From positions 1 to 6,958 of the forward strand of contig JASFPJ010000173.1 of the NCBI GenBank assembly GCA_050116035.1: a DNA stretch of 6,958 nucleotides. The letters run 5' to 3'. Origin of the DNA: SOIA01 sp050116035 (GTDB taxonomy: Bacteria > Acidobacteriota > Aminicenantia > Aminicenantales > Aminicenantaceae). The translations under genes were made by a program, and so were the position numbers. This document shows, in pieces, positions 1 to 5,512 of this stretch. The notes beneath the pieces were generated by a model. The model made no database searches. It saw nothing but the letters and a program-made list of their open reading frames with translations, and had not been told where the DNA came from. Within the stretch, counting starts at the first letter, position 1. Each line of letters starts with the position of its first letter.

Positions 1-95
1 CTTACCCGAATCGGTCACATGGGATATTCGAGGGAGAAAACACCACCCGCCATCTATATGAGCTCCTGACAAGGTATTTGAAGGAAAATTTGTAG
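1..95 (+). CDS. C-terminal end of an S9-family (dipeptidyl peptidase IV-like) serine peptidase, cut by the window edge
   Basis: The frame starting at base 3 is open from the left edge to a TAG at 93-95, giving 30 residues. It reads YPNRSHGIFEGENTTRHLYE followed by LLTRYLKENL. This is the standard end of S9B/DPP-IV-type alpha/beta-hydrolase domains: Y-P-x-x-x-HGI, a short loop, an H-L-Y helix and a final L-T-x-[FY]-L-x-x-N-L helix. The His at bases 18-20 matches the catalytic-triad His of this family (the His of the HGI motif in DPP-IV). Such enzymes release N-terminal dipeptides, often X-Pro, and in Gram-negatives usually act in the periplasm. The Ser and Asp of the triad lie outside the window, so activity cannot be judged. 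The gene converges on the next gene with only 21 bp between stops. It could belong to another S9 subfamily (acylaminoacyl peptidase-like), but the HGI and N-terminal-most context favour the DPP-IV type. Confidence 0.8.
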   Translation, partial: YPNRSHGIFEGENTTRHLYELLTRYLKENL

Positions 96-116
96 CAGGC
101 ATTCCCCTAGTTATCT

Positions 117-617
117 CTATTTCTTTTTCTTCGAAGGCAGGAGGAAGCGAGGAGGAGGAGGGATCCAGTGATGCGTGTTTTCTGATCCTGTAAATGAGGT
201 AGCCAATGTTGCACGAATCAAATACGGCTCGCTGGCTGAGCCATAAAATATATATCTCACCGTAGAACCTTTGTTCTGTTTGAACTGGAATATTTCTTTT
301 TCAACACCGAAAAGATTTTCATAGACCTTAATGATCAGATGATCATCAAAGCTTAACATCACATTAATCCGGAAACCGCTGGCTATGAAGTTCTTTGAAT
401 AGTGTTTTTTGTGAGTCGAGTTAATTTTTATATTCCATTCTTTGTTTAATGTTTCCATGATTTCATAGGAAATTGAATCTTTGTTCTTCTTTTCGCCATA
501 AGATAATTTACAGACCGAGAAGATAAGATGACATTCTCTGTATTCTTTTTTTGTCAGGCAAAATCCGTTCGAACATATCATTATGAGAGTGGCAATCACT
601 AGCACATGTTTTTTCAT
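117..617 (-). CDS. Hypothetical secreted protein, 166 aa, AT-rich orphan
   Basis: I do not recognise this family. The N-terminus (MKKHVLVIATLIMICSNG...) is a Sec signal peptide: two Lys, then a hydrophobic core to about residue 16. Cleavage is probably near residues 18-20. There is no proper lipobox before the Cys at about residue 20. The mature part is Lys/Asn/Ile-rich, has two early Cys (ECHLIFSVC) that could form a disulfide, and contains beta-like stretches (residues 80-140). It ends in a WIPPPPRFLLPSKKKK tail encoded by a CTC run and an A-rich run. Start choice: the ATG at 615-617 sits 5 nt after GAGGTGA, a good Shine-Dalgarno sequence. The in-frame GTG at 624-626 lies inside that ribosome-binding site, so it is unlikely to be the start. 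The coding sequence looks richer in A+T than its neighbours, which may reflect transfer or weak constraint. Confidence 0.72.
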   Translation of the reverse strand: MKKHVLVIATLIMICSNGFCLTKKEYRECHLIFSVCKLSYGEKKNKDSISYEIMETLNKEWNIKINSTHKKHYSKNFIASGFRINVMLSFDDHLIIKVYENLFGVEKEIFQFKQNKGSTVRYIFYGSASEPYLIRATLATSFTGSENTHHWIPPPPRFLLPSKKKK

Positions 618-705
618 TTTAATCACCTCATCTTAATTTCCACTCTAGATACAACTCAAAGCACGGATTATTCCATATTGTTTGTAGATAAATCAGAAAG
701 AAGGG

Positions 706-737
706 AAGGGGGATCTATGTAAGAGACGATTCCCCTT
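706..737. repeat. Inverted repeat / hairpin, AAGGGGGAT...ATTCCCCTT
   Basis: AAGGGGGAT at 706-714 pairs with ATTCCCCTT at 729-737 over nine positions with one G-T wobble, around a 14-nt loop. It lies about 90 nt upstream of the start of the 117-617 gene. On the minus strand the sequence after the stem is pyrimidine-rich but has no real U-run, so a terminator role is uncertain. It could be the mRNA 3' end of the upstream gene or simply a structured spacer. Confidence 0.4.
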
Positions 738-783
738 AGTGGCTCCTAACAGAGAGAAGGGAGGATTTAATCCAAGATTTGAT

Positions 784-856
784 TTATGAGATGGCTACGC
801 TTTGTTCGCAACGACAACCAACTTATGAGATTGCCGCCATGCGCTCGCAATGACAG
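784..856. repeat. Two tandem diverged copies of a short palindromic dispersed-type repeat
   Basis: Copy 1 (784-817) and copy 2 (823-856) are both 34 bp, separated by 5 bp, and agree at 24 of 34 positions with no gaps. Both follow the pattern TTATGAGAT-G-C ... TCGCAA-GACA. Copy 2 carries GAGATTGC near one end and GCAATGAC near the other, so ATTGC/GCAAT can form the base of a hairpin. The GAGATTGC...GCAATGAC pattern resembles intergenic palindromic repeats I know from many bacterial genomes, where they occur as scattered non-coding copies. That comparison is from memory; the duplication and palindromy are seen directly. Confidence 0.6.
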
Positions 857-903
857 AAAGAGAGAATTTTTTTCGTCTGTTCTCTGTTATGAGGTGGTAC
901 CTT

Positions 904-916
904 GGGGAACGTCCCC
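904..916 (-). repeat. Small GGGGA-CGT-TCCCC hairpin just after the pentapeptide-repeat gene
   Basis: On the minus strand, GGGGA and TCCCC flank a 3-nt loop, starting ten bases past the TAA at 926-928. It is placed where a 3'-end hairpin would be, but AAGGTACC follows instead of a U-run, so it is a poor intrinsic terminator. It may stabilise the mRNA 3' end or be part of a repeat element. Confidence 0.35.
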
Positions 917-925
917 CTTTGTTGC

Positions 926-1723
926 TTATTTTAGTTTTTTCTTTATCAGATAGGTGACAAACGATTTGCCTTCAATCTTCGTGTATTTGAAATCCACATC
1001 GTCGCCGAAAACTACGCCGTCAAAGTTCACGGGTTCGTAAAACTTCGTGTATTTGAAATCGGCATCTCCCTTGAAATGAGTGTTTTCAAAAGTAACACCT
1101 TCAGGGAATTTGGTGTATTTGAAATTTGCGAACCGCTGGAAAGTGGCCTTGTCAAAATAAACGGATTCAGGGAATTTCGTGTACTTGAAATTGGCATCCC
1201 CATAGAAACTCGAGCCTGAAAAGCTAACAGCGGCTGAGAATTTCGTGTACTTGAATAGAGCTTCTTTGTGGTATTGCGTGTTCTTGAAGTTGGCGTCACT
1301 CTCAAATTTCACATACTTGAACTCAGATTTGCCCTGGAAATCGCATCCCTGAAAATCCACGTCCTTATAGAAGATGGCGTTGTATGTTTCATTTTCATCG
1401 TCATCATGGACATAAGCGAGAACGTCCCCTTTGAAAACACAGTTGACAAATGATACAGGGGACCTCACATGACACCAGTAAGTTAAAGTGGAATTTCTAC
1501 TCCAATTCCTGTTTCTCTTGGATTTTTCATCCAGCGTCACATCTTTGATGGAAGTGAAGTCCAGGTCACCCACGATCTCAGCATCTTTGTACTGGACAGC
1601 CTTTCCTGCATTGATCTGGTCGATGATCCGGCTGGCCTTGACCTGAGATTTGGCAAAAGTTAAACTCGGGATCAGCAGCAGAGCGGCAATGAATAGGATT
1701 TTAAAAGTTTTAGCTGCTTTCAT
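926..1723 (-). CDS. Secreted pentapeptide-repeat protein (Pentapeptide_3-like), 265 aa
   Basis: Residues 1-24 form a signal peptide (KTFKILFIAALLLIPSLTFA, cleavage after TFA), so the protein should act outside the cytoplasm. A short N-terminal region (about 28-60) has the I-x-G-D-L-D-F entry typical of pentapeptide-repeat solenoids. From about residue 88 to 256, aromatic residues recur at alternating spacings of 5 and 6, which is the 11-residue style of the Pentapeptide_3 family and predicts a beta-helix-like solenoid. An Asp/Glu-rich insertion (residues 106-115, HDDDENETY) interrupts it. Six units begin with FKY[TV]K at residues 135, 157, 179, 201, 223 and 245, exactly 22 apart. The C-terminus is basic (LIKKKLK). 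The start is secure: AGGAGGT lies 5 nt before the ATG. A second ATG 4 nt upstream is out of frame and too close to the ribosome-binding site. The biochemical role is unknown; binding or scaffolding at the cell surface or in the periplasm is inference. Confidence 0.92.
   Translation of the reverse strand: MKAAKTFKILFIAALLLIPSLTFAKSQVKASRIIDQINAGKAVQYKDAEIVGDLDFTSIKDVTLDEKSKRNRNWSRNSTLTYWCHVRSPVSFVNCVFKGDVLAYVHDDDENETYNAIFYKDVDFQGCDFQGKSEFKYVKFESDANFKNTQYHKEALFKYTKFSAAVSFSGSSFYGDANFKYTKFPESVYFDKATFQRFANFKYTKFPEGVTFENTHFKGDADFKYTKFYEPVNFDGVVFGDDVDFKYTKIEGKSFVTYLIKKKLK
974..1321 (-). repeat. 66-bp in-frame tandem repeat, five full units plus a partial sixth
   Basis: Within the pentapeptide-repeat gene, the block encoding FKYTKF returns every 66 bp; the matching TAC/TAT codon can be followed at six positions with no slippage. 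The half unit coding FKYTKF is nearly invariant in DNA (TTCAAxTACACGAA-like on the minus strand), while the other half varies freely. This suggests duplication of a 66-bp unit followed by selection on one half only. Confidence 0.88.
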
Positions 1724-1727
1724 GCAT

Positions 1728-1735
1728 ACCTCCTA
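1728..1735 (-). promoter_or_regulatory. Strong Shine-Dalgarno site of the pentapeptide-repeat gene
   Basis: TAGGAGGT on the minus strand is close to a perfect anti-16S match and sits 5 nt from the ATG at 1723 (counting from AGGAGG). It rules out the overlapping out-of-frame ATG at 1727-1725. A second purine block, AAGGAGGAG, lies about 12 nt further upstream with no start codon at a fitting distance. Confidence 0.8.
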
Positions 1736-1807
1736 TTTTTTTCGACTCCTCCTTTTTATTCTTAGGAATGAATATGCCATTTTACCTGCAGAGAAGTCCT
1801 TTTAGTA

Positions 1808-1837
1808 AATATACGAAATTGACGATGAAATTGTTTA
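1808..1837 (-). promoter_or_regulatory. Possible sigma70 promoter for the pentapeptide-repeat gene
   Basis: On the minus strand, TAAACA (1832-1837) is followed after 18 bp by TATATT (1808-1813), in an AT-rich stretch about 85-115 bp upstream of the start codon. Matches to consensus are moderate (4/6 and 5/6), so this is only the best candidate in the spacer. Confidence 0.3.
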
Positions 1838-1872
1838 CGAATGGAAAATATTTGTTGTGGCTGCTGACAGAT

Positions 1873-1908
1873 AAAAAAAATGGGGATTTAGACTTAATTT
1901 TCCCCTTT
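1873..1908 (-). terminator. Rho-independent terminator downstream of the membrane peptidase gene
   Basis: Read on the minus strand, GGGGA (1901-1905) pairs with TCCCC (1882-1886). An inner TTA/TAA pairing shortens the loop. A single A then precedes a run of eight T (1873-1880). It lies about 110 nt past the stop of the 2020-4485 gene and upstream of the presumed promoter of the next minus-strand gene, so it should separate the two transcripts. The stem is short, but its GC core and the U-run are well formed. Confidence 0.7.
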
Positions 1909-2019
1909 GAATGGCATCACAAATAAAGATTCCTAATCAATGAGATTCAGCGCTCTACTCCTGCTGTTATGAGTAAACTTGAATGTGCCTTGGCCAGGTA
2001 TTCACATCGCTCGAGCTTT

Positions 2020-4485
2020 TTACTGGATCTTTGATATTTCGCTTTGAGACATGGCATACTCGCGTTCAAAATCTATCCGTTCCTTCAGTTTTTCCGCTCG
2101 AAATCTGTGGACAGGGTCAGTGCTGTGCTGCAGAAGGATGTCCTTGATGGCTTCAGCCAGCTTAAAATTGCGCGCTTGGATGGCTGCCTCCACAAAATTC
2201 AACAGTCTATCGATGTGGATGTCGACTGCCTTGGGTACTTTTTCAATATGCATCAGGAGATTGCGGATCTGGGATTCCTGTCCCTGTGGGATGGGGACTC
2301 CACCTCTCCGTGCGTATATAGATCCAAAAGCTCGGGTTACATAGAGATACTGCACCTCGTAGATCTCGGGATGAGCTTGGGCTAAGTCTTCTAAAAGGCG
2401 CTGCCTTTCTAGAGTATCTTCTGTGGATAAGGCTTCCGAAACAGTCGTGCGAAGCGCCGGCTGGCGGAGCAGCCACTCCACAATCCTCTGGTCTTCACTC
2501 GGCTCTCTGTCTTCAAAGGAAGCGAGTTCTTCAAACGTCGTGTAGAGTGCTGGCCAGTCTTGCAATTCCATCAGGATGGAAGCGCGTGCTTTCAGGATTT
2601 TAATGAGTTCAAATTCTGCGAGGTCTTCCCGGTTGATTAAATCATTCAGAAGGATCAGGGCTTTCTCATGCTGATTCAAGCTTTGCAGACACAGAGCGGC
2701 CTGATAGCCCCATCGAACCTCATTCCTTGTCTCAAACAAGCTTTTATAAAGGTCATAGGCTTTATCGTAGTGCCTTCGAATCCAGAGTCGCCGGGCTCTC
2801 TTTTCTACATCAGGATTCCGTTCTCCCAGTTTGGGACAGCATTCTCTGCTGTAGGCTCCCCAATATGCGGCATCGAAATAATTACCGGCACGCACTCTGG
2901 TTTCAACATCCACTTCCACATTTTCGAGGAATTGTTTCCACTCGATATCTAACTGAGAGATATCTTTTCCAAACACACGCTTGTAATTCAGTCTTTTCTG
3001 GAATTTCTGAAATTTATCCATTCCATAGGTATAAATCAGGAAGCCGATAAACGATGCCGCCGAGTCATAGGCAATTGATTCATCCACCTTCCAGAAGCCT
3101 AAAAATGACATGAAGTCAGCGGCTGAGGGGAGTTTGCCCGATTTTAGCGCACCTGCATGGTACCTGTGCGCTTCAGGGAGCCAGACTAACTCGTCTTGGT
3201 AAGCCTGGGCCAATCCTTCCACGATTCCGCGGTTAAACCATACAGTGAACTTAGGATGGAAGCCAGCCTGATGAAGGGCGTGCACCAGTTCATGATAAAA
3301 GGTTCTTGTGGTCGCCGTGTAATAGCCGAGACAGATCATATTGATCGAGGCGTGAGCTGATCCAATTCCTGTTAAACGCTTCAGGTGGCTGTAGTCCTCA
3401 AAAAGGTAGACATCCACAGGTTTCCTGGGGGATGTGTTCCAGTGAGTGGATAAACGTTGCCAGTACCATTCCGCATCGCTGGCGATGGCTCTGATGCTAT
3501 CTCCTGCATATCCTCCCGGAGCATAGAAAAAATTGAAGTGTTCTGTTCTGTGGATTTGGGATAGCTCACTATGAAGGGCTGCGCGGCCCCAGCCCAATCC
3601 GATGTAGCTGCCTAAAAATATCGCTGATGCGAGAACAAGAGCACTGCTGAGAAGAGCCTTTCGGCGGAAATGCTGCAGTTCTTTCTGGTATCCTCCCTCT
3701 CCGGAAGGCCATTTGCGACCGAACCTCCACAATCCCAGGTACCAGAGGCAGTAAGCGAGAAGCACAATGAACATGCGTTGATAGAAATGGATCTCCGGAA
3801 TGGCCATCCCGACACGCTGGTCAAAAGCCAGGGGATCGCCAAGGATGAAATCGACACCGCGCCCCCCTTTTATAAACTGCATAAGGTCCTGGGCAAAAGA
3901 CAATAGAATGATCAGCAAAACCAGCCCTGCAGACTTAAGCCAGCCCCACCCGCGCATGCCCACCAGAATGCCACCCACTCCAGCCCAGGCTGCCACGGGG
4001 AGCCAGGTGACCCAGAAGAAGGGGACTCCTCTGTGGAATAAGCAGCCCCAGGAAACAACGTTGGCGATATACATCACTCCCATTGTGAGCAGTCCCATGA
4101 CCACGATTCCGGTCAGCACCATCTGTAATGCTCCGCGCATATGCTCGACTGGTGATAGGTCTCGGTATTTCTTGACCATTTTTTTCACTGCCCATCGGGC
4201 CAGAAAGAAGAGCACAATTCCTGTCGCAAGGGCGTATAGCTGCGTGAATTCATGCGTGAGGATGTGTAGAGGAGTGGTCAACTGGCCTATAAGGGGAAAT
4301 GCAAGACCGACCGCTGCACACAAGACAAGAACGTTCCACCAGTGGGAGGGAATGGCTTTTATTCCGCCTTTTTTAATTTGTCTGAATTTCTCTGGTATTC
4401 CGATGTTCTTCCAGAGTTTCATGAATGTTGGGAATTTGGTTTTACGATCAGTAGTTCTTTTTTTTGCCATATGGTCATTATCCAT
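2020..4485 (-). CDS. Membrane-anchored zinc metallopeptidase (peptidase MA-like, HEXXH) with helical-repeat C-terminus, 821 aa
   Basis: Residues 1-47 are basic and likely cytoplasmic. Seven hydrophobic segments follow (about 48-67, 82-99, 118-145, 155-176, 184-204, 236-254, 277-298). Charge distribution (KKMVKKYR after segment 2, RFGRKW...FRRK before segment 7) predicts N-in/C-out, so the rest is extracytoplasmic. Residues about 312-525 look like a peptidase MA-type gluzincin domain: HELVH at 398-402 supplies two zinc ligands and the catalytic Glu399. Glu423 in IVEGLAQ is the likely third ligand. The later DSAASFIGFLIYTYG is the usual post-active-site segment. Residues about 560-800 are alpha-helical with TPR-like pairs (HYDKAYDLYKSLFE; QHEKALILLNDLI), suggesting protein binding. 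The ATG at 4485 follows AAGGGTGA at a good distance and is preferred over ATG 4470, which has a weak site. Substrate is unknown. The gene is divergent from the glutamine cyclotransferase. Confidence 0.92.
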   Translation of the reverse strand: MDNDHMAKKRTTDRKTKFPTFMKLWKNIGIPEKFRQIKKGGIKAIPSHWWNVLVLCAAVGLAFPLIGQLTTPLHILTHEFTQLYALATGIVLFFLARWAVKKMVKKYRDLSPVEHMRGALQMVLTGIVVMGLLTMGVMYIANVVSWGCLFHRGVPFFWVTWLPVAAWAGVGGILVGMRGWGWLKSAGLVLLIILLSFAQDLMQFIKGGRGVDFILGDPLAFDQRVGMAIPEIHFYQRMFIVLLAYCLWYLGLWRFGRKWPSGEGGYQKELQHFRRKALLSSALVLASAIFLGSYIGLGWGRAALHSELSQIHRTEHFNFFYAPGGYAGDSIRAIASDAEWYWQRLSTHWNTSPRKPVDVYLFEDYSHLKRLTGIGSAHASINMICLGYYTATTRTFYHELVHALHQAGFHPKFTVWFNRGIVEGLAQAYQDELVWLPEAHRYHAGALKSGKLPSAADFMSFLGFWKVDESIAYDSAASFIGFLIYTYGMDKFQKFQKRLNYKRVFGKDISQLDIEWKQFLENVEVDVETRVRAGNYFDAAYWGAYSRECCPKLGERNPDVEKRARRLWIRRHYDKAYDLYKSLFETRNEVRWGYQAALCLQSLNQHEKALILLNDLINREDLAEFELIKILKARASILMELQDWPALYTTFEELASFEDREPSEDQRIVEWLLRQPALRTTVSEALSTEDTLERQRLLEDLAQAHPEIYEVQYLYVTRAFGSIYARRGGVPIPQGQESQIRNLLMHIEKVPKAVDIHIDRLLNFVEAAIQARNFKLAEAIKDILLQHSTDPVHRFRAEKLKERIDFEREYAMSQSEISKIQ

Positions 4486-4507
4486 CGTTCACCCTTGTGT
4501 GGCATAT

Positions 4508-4536
4508 ATTATAGGGAAAGTATGGAGTCGAAGCAA
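4508..4536 (-). promoter_or_regulatory. sigma70-like promoter for the membrane peptidase gene
   Basis: On the minus strand a perfect TATAAT (4508-4513) follows TTGCTT (4531-4536) with a 17-bp spacer. Transcription would start near 4501, giving a short leader that still includes the AAGGGTGA ribosome-binding site. The -35 is weak (3/6), which would fit activator dependence or low basal use. Confidence 0.6.
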
Positions 4537-4548
4537 AACAATTTGCTT
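4531..4548. promoter_or_regulatory. Inverted repeat AAGCAAA-N4-TTTGCTT over the -35 box; possible operator
   Basis: Perfect 7-bp arms at 4531-4537 and 4542-4548 are separated by 4 bp. The left arm covers the whole -35 hexamer of the minus-strand promoter. Placement and symmetry fit a dimeric regulator site. No regulator gene is present in the window, so the protein cannot be named. Confidence 0.45.
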
Positions 4549-4641
4549 TCGTTTTTAGTCACTTGATTTATCCATATTCAGAAAAATCATCAGGCATGGC
4601 ACTTTTATCTCTTATTCACGTAAATTAAACGTAGAAATCAC

Positions 4642-4670
4642 TTAACAAAATCATCCTAACTTGTTATCAT
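4642..4670 (+). promoter_or_regulatory. sigma70-like promoter for the glutamine cyclotransferase gene
   Basis: TTAACA (4642-4647) and TATCAT (4665-4670) each match consensus at 5 of 6 positions and are separated by exactly 17 bp. Transcription would begin near 4677, about 26 nt before the ATG at 4703. That start point also excludes the in-frame TTG at 4661 as a translation start. Confidence 0.65.
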
Positions 4671-4678
4671 ATAACAAG
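4660..4678. promoter_or_regulatory. Perfect inverted repeat CTTGTTAT-CAT-ATAACAAG over the -10 box; possible operator
   Basis: Two perfect 8-bp arms (4660-4667 and 4671-4678) flank CAT. The dyad covers the -10 hexamer and the predicted transcription start of the plus-strand promoter, a classic repressor position. As it spans the start site, it would be only partly present in RNA, so a DNA operator is more likely than an RNA hairpin. Confidence 0.55.
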
Positions 4679-4702
4679 ATAGAGAATTATTTGGACGTTG
4701 AA

Positions 4703-5491
4703 ATGAGGATACCCCCTGTTTCTTTCTTTCTCCTCTTTTTTCTATTATCGTGTTTTTCAAATCCTGCATTTATTCCTGATAAATCTCCTCAGGATACTCC
4801 GTACAGAATTGTCGCCAAGTATCCTCATCCACCCGGCTCTTTCACTCAGGGATTGGTTTTTGAAAACGGGTATTTGTATGAAAGCACGGGACGCTACGGC
4901 CTCTCCAGTCTTCGAAAGATAAAGCTCAAAACCGGAGAAATTGTCAAGGAATTCCCGCTTTCTCCTAACGTTTTCGGTGAGGGAATCACGATTTACAGAG
5001 ACAGGATTATTCAACTGACTTGGATGTCTCAAATTGGATTCGTGTATGACAAAAAGAGCTTCCGCCTTCTTGGTTCCTTCCGGTATCCGGCTCGAATGGA
5101 AGGATGGGGAATAACGACTGATGGAAAGCATCTGATAATGAGTGATGGTTCGAACAGGCTTCACTTCTTGGATCCGGATTCTTTTAGAGTGAGAAGCCGG
5201 CTGGAGGTGGTTGACAGTGAAGGCCCGGTGTATAACATCAATGAGCTTGAGTATATCGAAGGTGCGATTTATGCAAACATCTGGCAATCACCAAAAATAG
5301 TCAAGATAGACCCGCGTTCAGGACAGGTGACAGCAATAATTGATTTGAGTGATATCGTTCCCAAGGAATATAGAGGTCACGCAGATTATGTTCTGAATGG
5401 CATTGCCTATGACTCCGGAGGAAAGAGGTTATTTGTAACGGGAAAGATGTGGCCTCATGTTTTTGAGATAGAGATTATCCAAAACAGGTAA
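4703..5491 (+). CDS. Glutamine cyclotransferase (glutaminyl-peptide cyclase, plant/bacterial type), lipoprotein, 262 aa
   Basis: Converts N-terminal Gln of peptides or proteins to pyroglutamate with release of ammonia. The whole length matches the five-bladed beta-propeller family of papaya and bacterial enzymes. Motifs in order: FTQGL (47-51), YESTGRYG (59-66), FGEGIT (91-96), LTW (105-107), EGWG (133-136), SDGS (147-150), NELEY (180-184), ANIW (191-194), LNGIAYD (231-237) and TGKMWP (246-251). Residues corresponding, from memory, to the papaya active site (F22, Q24, E69, W83, W110, N155, W169, K225) are all present as F47, Q49, E93, W107, W135, N180, W194 and K248 with near-identical spacing, so activity is expected. 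Residues 1-17 form a lipoprotein signal (hydrophobic core, then LLSC with Cys17), placing it on the periplasmic or outer-membrane surface. ATG 4703 is chosen because the signal peptide begins there, GGA lies 7 nt upstream, and the earlier TTG falls in the promoter. Confidence 0.95.
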   Translation: MRIPPVSFFLLFFLLSCFSNPAFIPDKSPQDTPYRIVAKYPHPPGSFTQGLVFENGYLYESTGRYGLSSLRKIKLKTGEIVKEFPLSPNVFGEGITIYRDRIIQLTWMSQIGFVYDKKSFRLLGSFRYPARMEGWGITTDGKHLIMSDGSNRLHFLDPDSFRVRSRLEVVDSEGPVYNINELEYIEGAIYANIWQSPKIVKIDPRSGQVTAIIDLSDIVPKEYRGHADYVLNGIAYDSGGKRLFVTGKMWPHVFEIEIIQNR

Positions 5492-5512
5492 CGTCGAATA
5501 AACCTTGATTTT

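Larger units (their letters stand above)
618..925. other. Intergenic region, 308 bp: repeats and hairpins, no gene seen
   Basis: This spacer lies between two minus-strand genes. It should hold the 3' end of the pentapeptide-repeat transcript and the promoter of the 117-617 gene. I see no convincing coding frame and no strong sigma70 promoter for that gene; the best -35-like TTGAGT has a poor -10 partner. It contains a GC-core hairpin (706-737), two diverged copies of a palindromic repeat (784-856), a weak AGAGAA/TTCTCT inverted repeat (861-885) and a GGGGA/TCCCC hairpin (904-916). The heptamer TTATGAG occurs at 784, 823 and 887. Confidence 0.6.

Noticed and set aside
861..885. AGAGAA/TTCTCT inverted repeat as terminator of the pentapeptide gene
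   Set aside because: Six AT-rich pairs, a 13-nt loop and no U-run after the stem on the minus strand.
1027..1305. Repetitive minus-strand frame with STRN/SNT-type repeats
   Set aside because: It is the frame-shifted reading of the 66-bp coding repeat; the repetition is inherited from the pentapeptide gene.
974..1321. Evenly spaced 66-bp repeats that could suggest a CRISPR array
   Set aside because: The units are in frame, translate to FKYTKF-type solenoid repeats inside one gene with a signal peptide and ribosome-binding site, and the variable parts are coding and of fixed length.
1725..1727. Upstream ATG overlapping the pentapeptide gene's start (possible leader peptide)
   Set aside because: Only 1 nt from the Shine-Dalgarno core, and it would encode five residues; the ATG at 1723 has proper spacing and a signal peptide.
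1939..1973. Possible third copy of the 34-bp repeat (TGAGATT, GCGCTC, and CTGTTATGAG shared with 884-893)
   Set aside because: Only short blocks match and their spacing differs; a 10-mer match alone is not enough to call a repeat.
3800..4558. 252-codon open frame on the plus strand
   Set aside because: It lies almost wholly antisense to the membrane-peptidase gene, has no recognisable domain, and its composition is that of a shadow frame.
4757..5287. 176-codon open frame on the minus strand
   Set aside because: Antisense to the glutamine cyclotransferase, whose conserved motifs fully explain this stretch.
5492..5512. Bidirectional terminator between the convergent cyclotransferase and lipoprotein genes
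   Set aside because: The 21-bp gap has a T-run but no inverted repeat.
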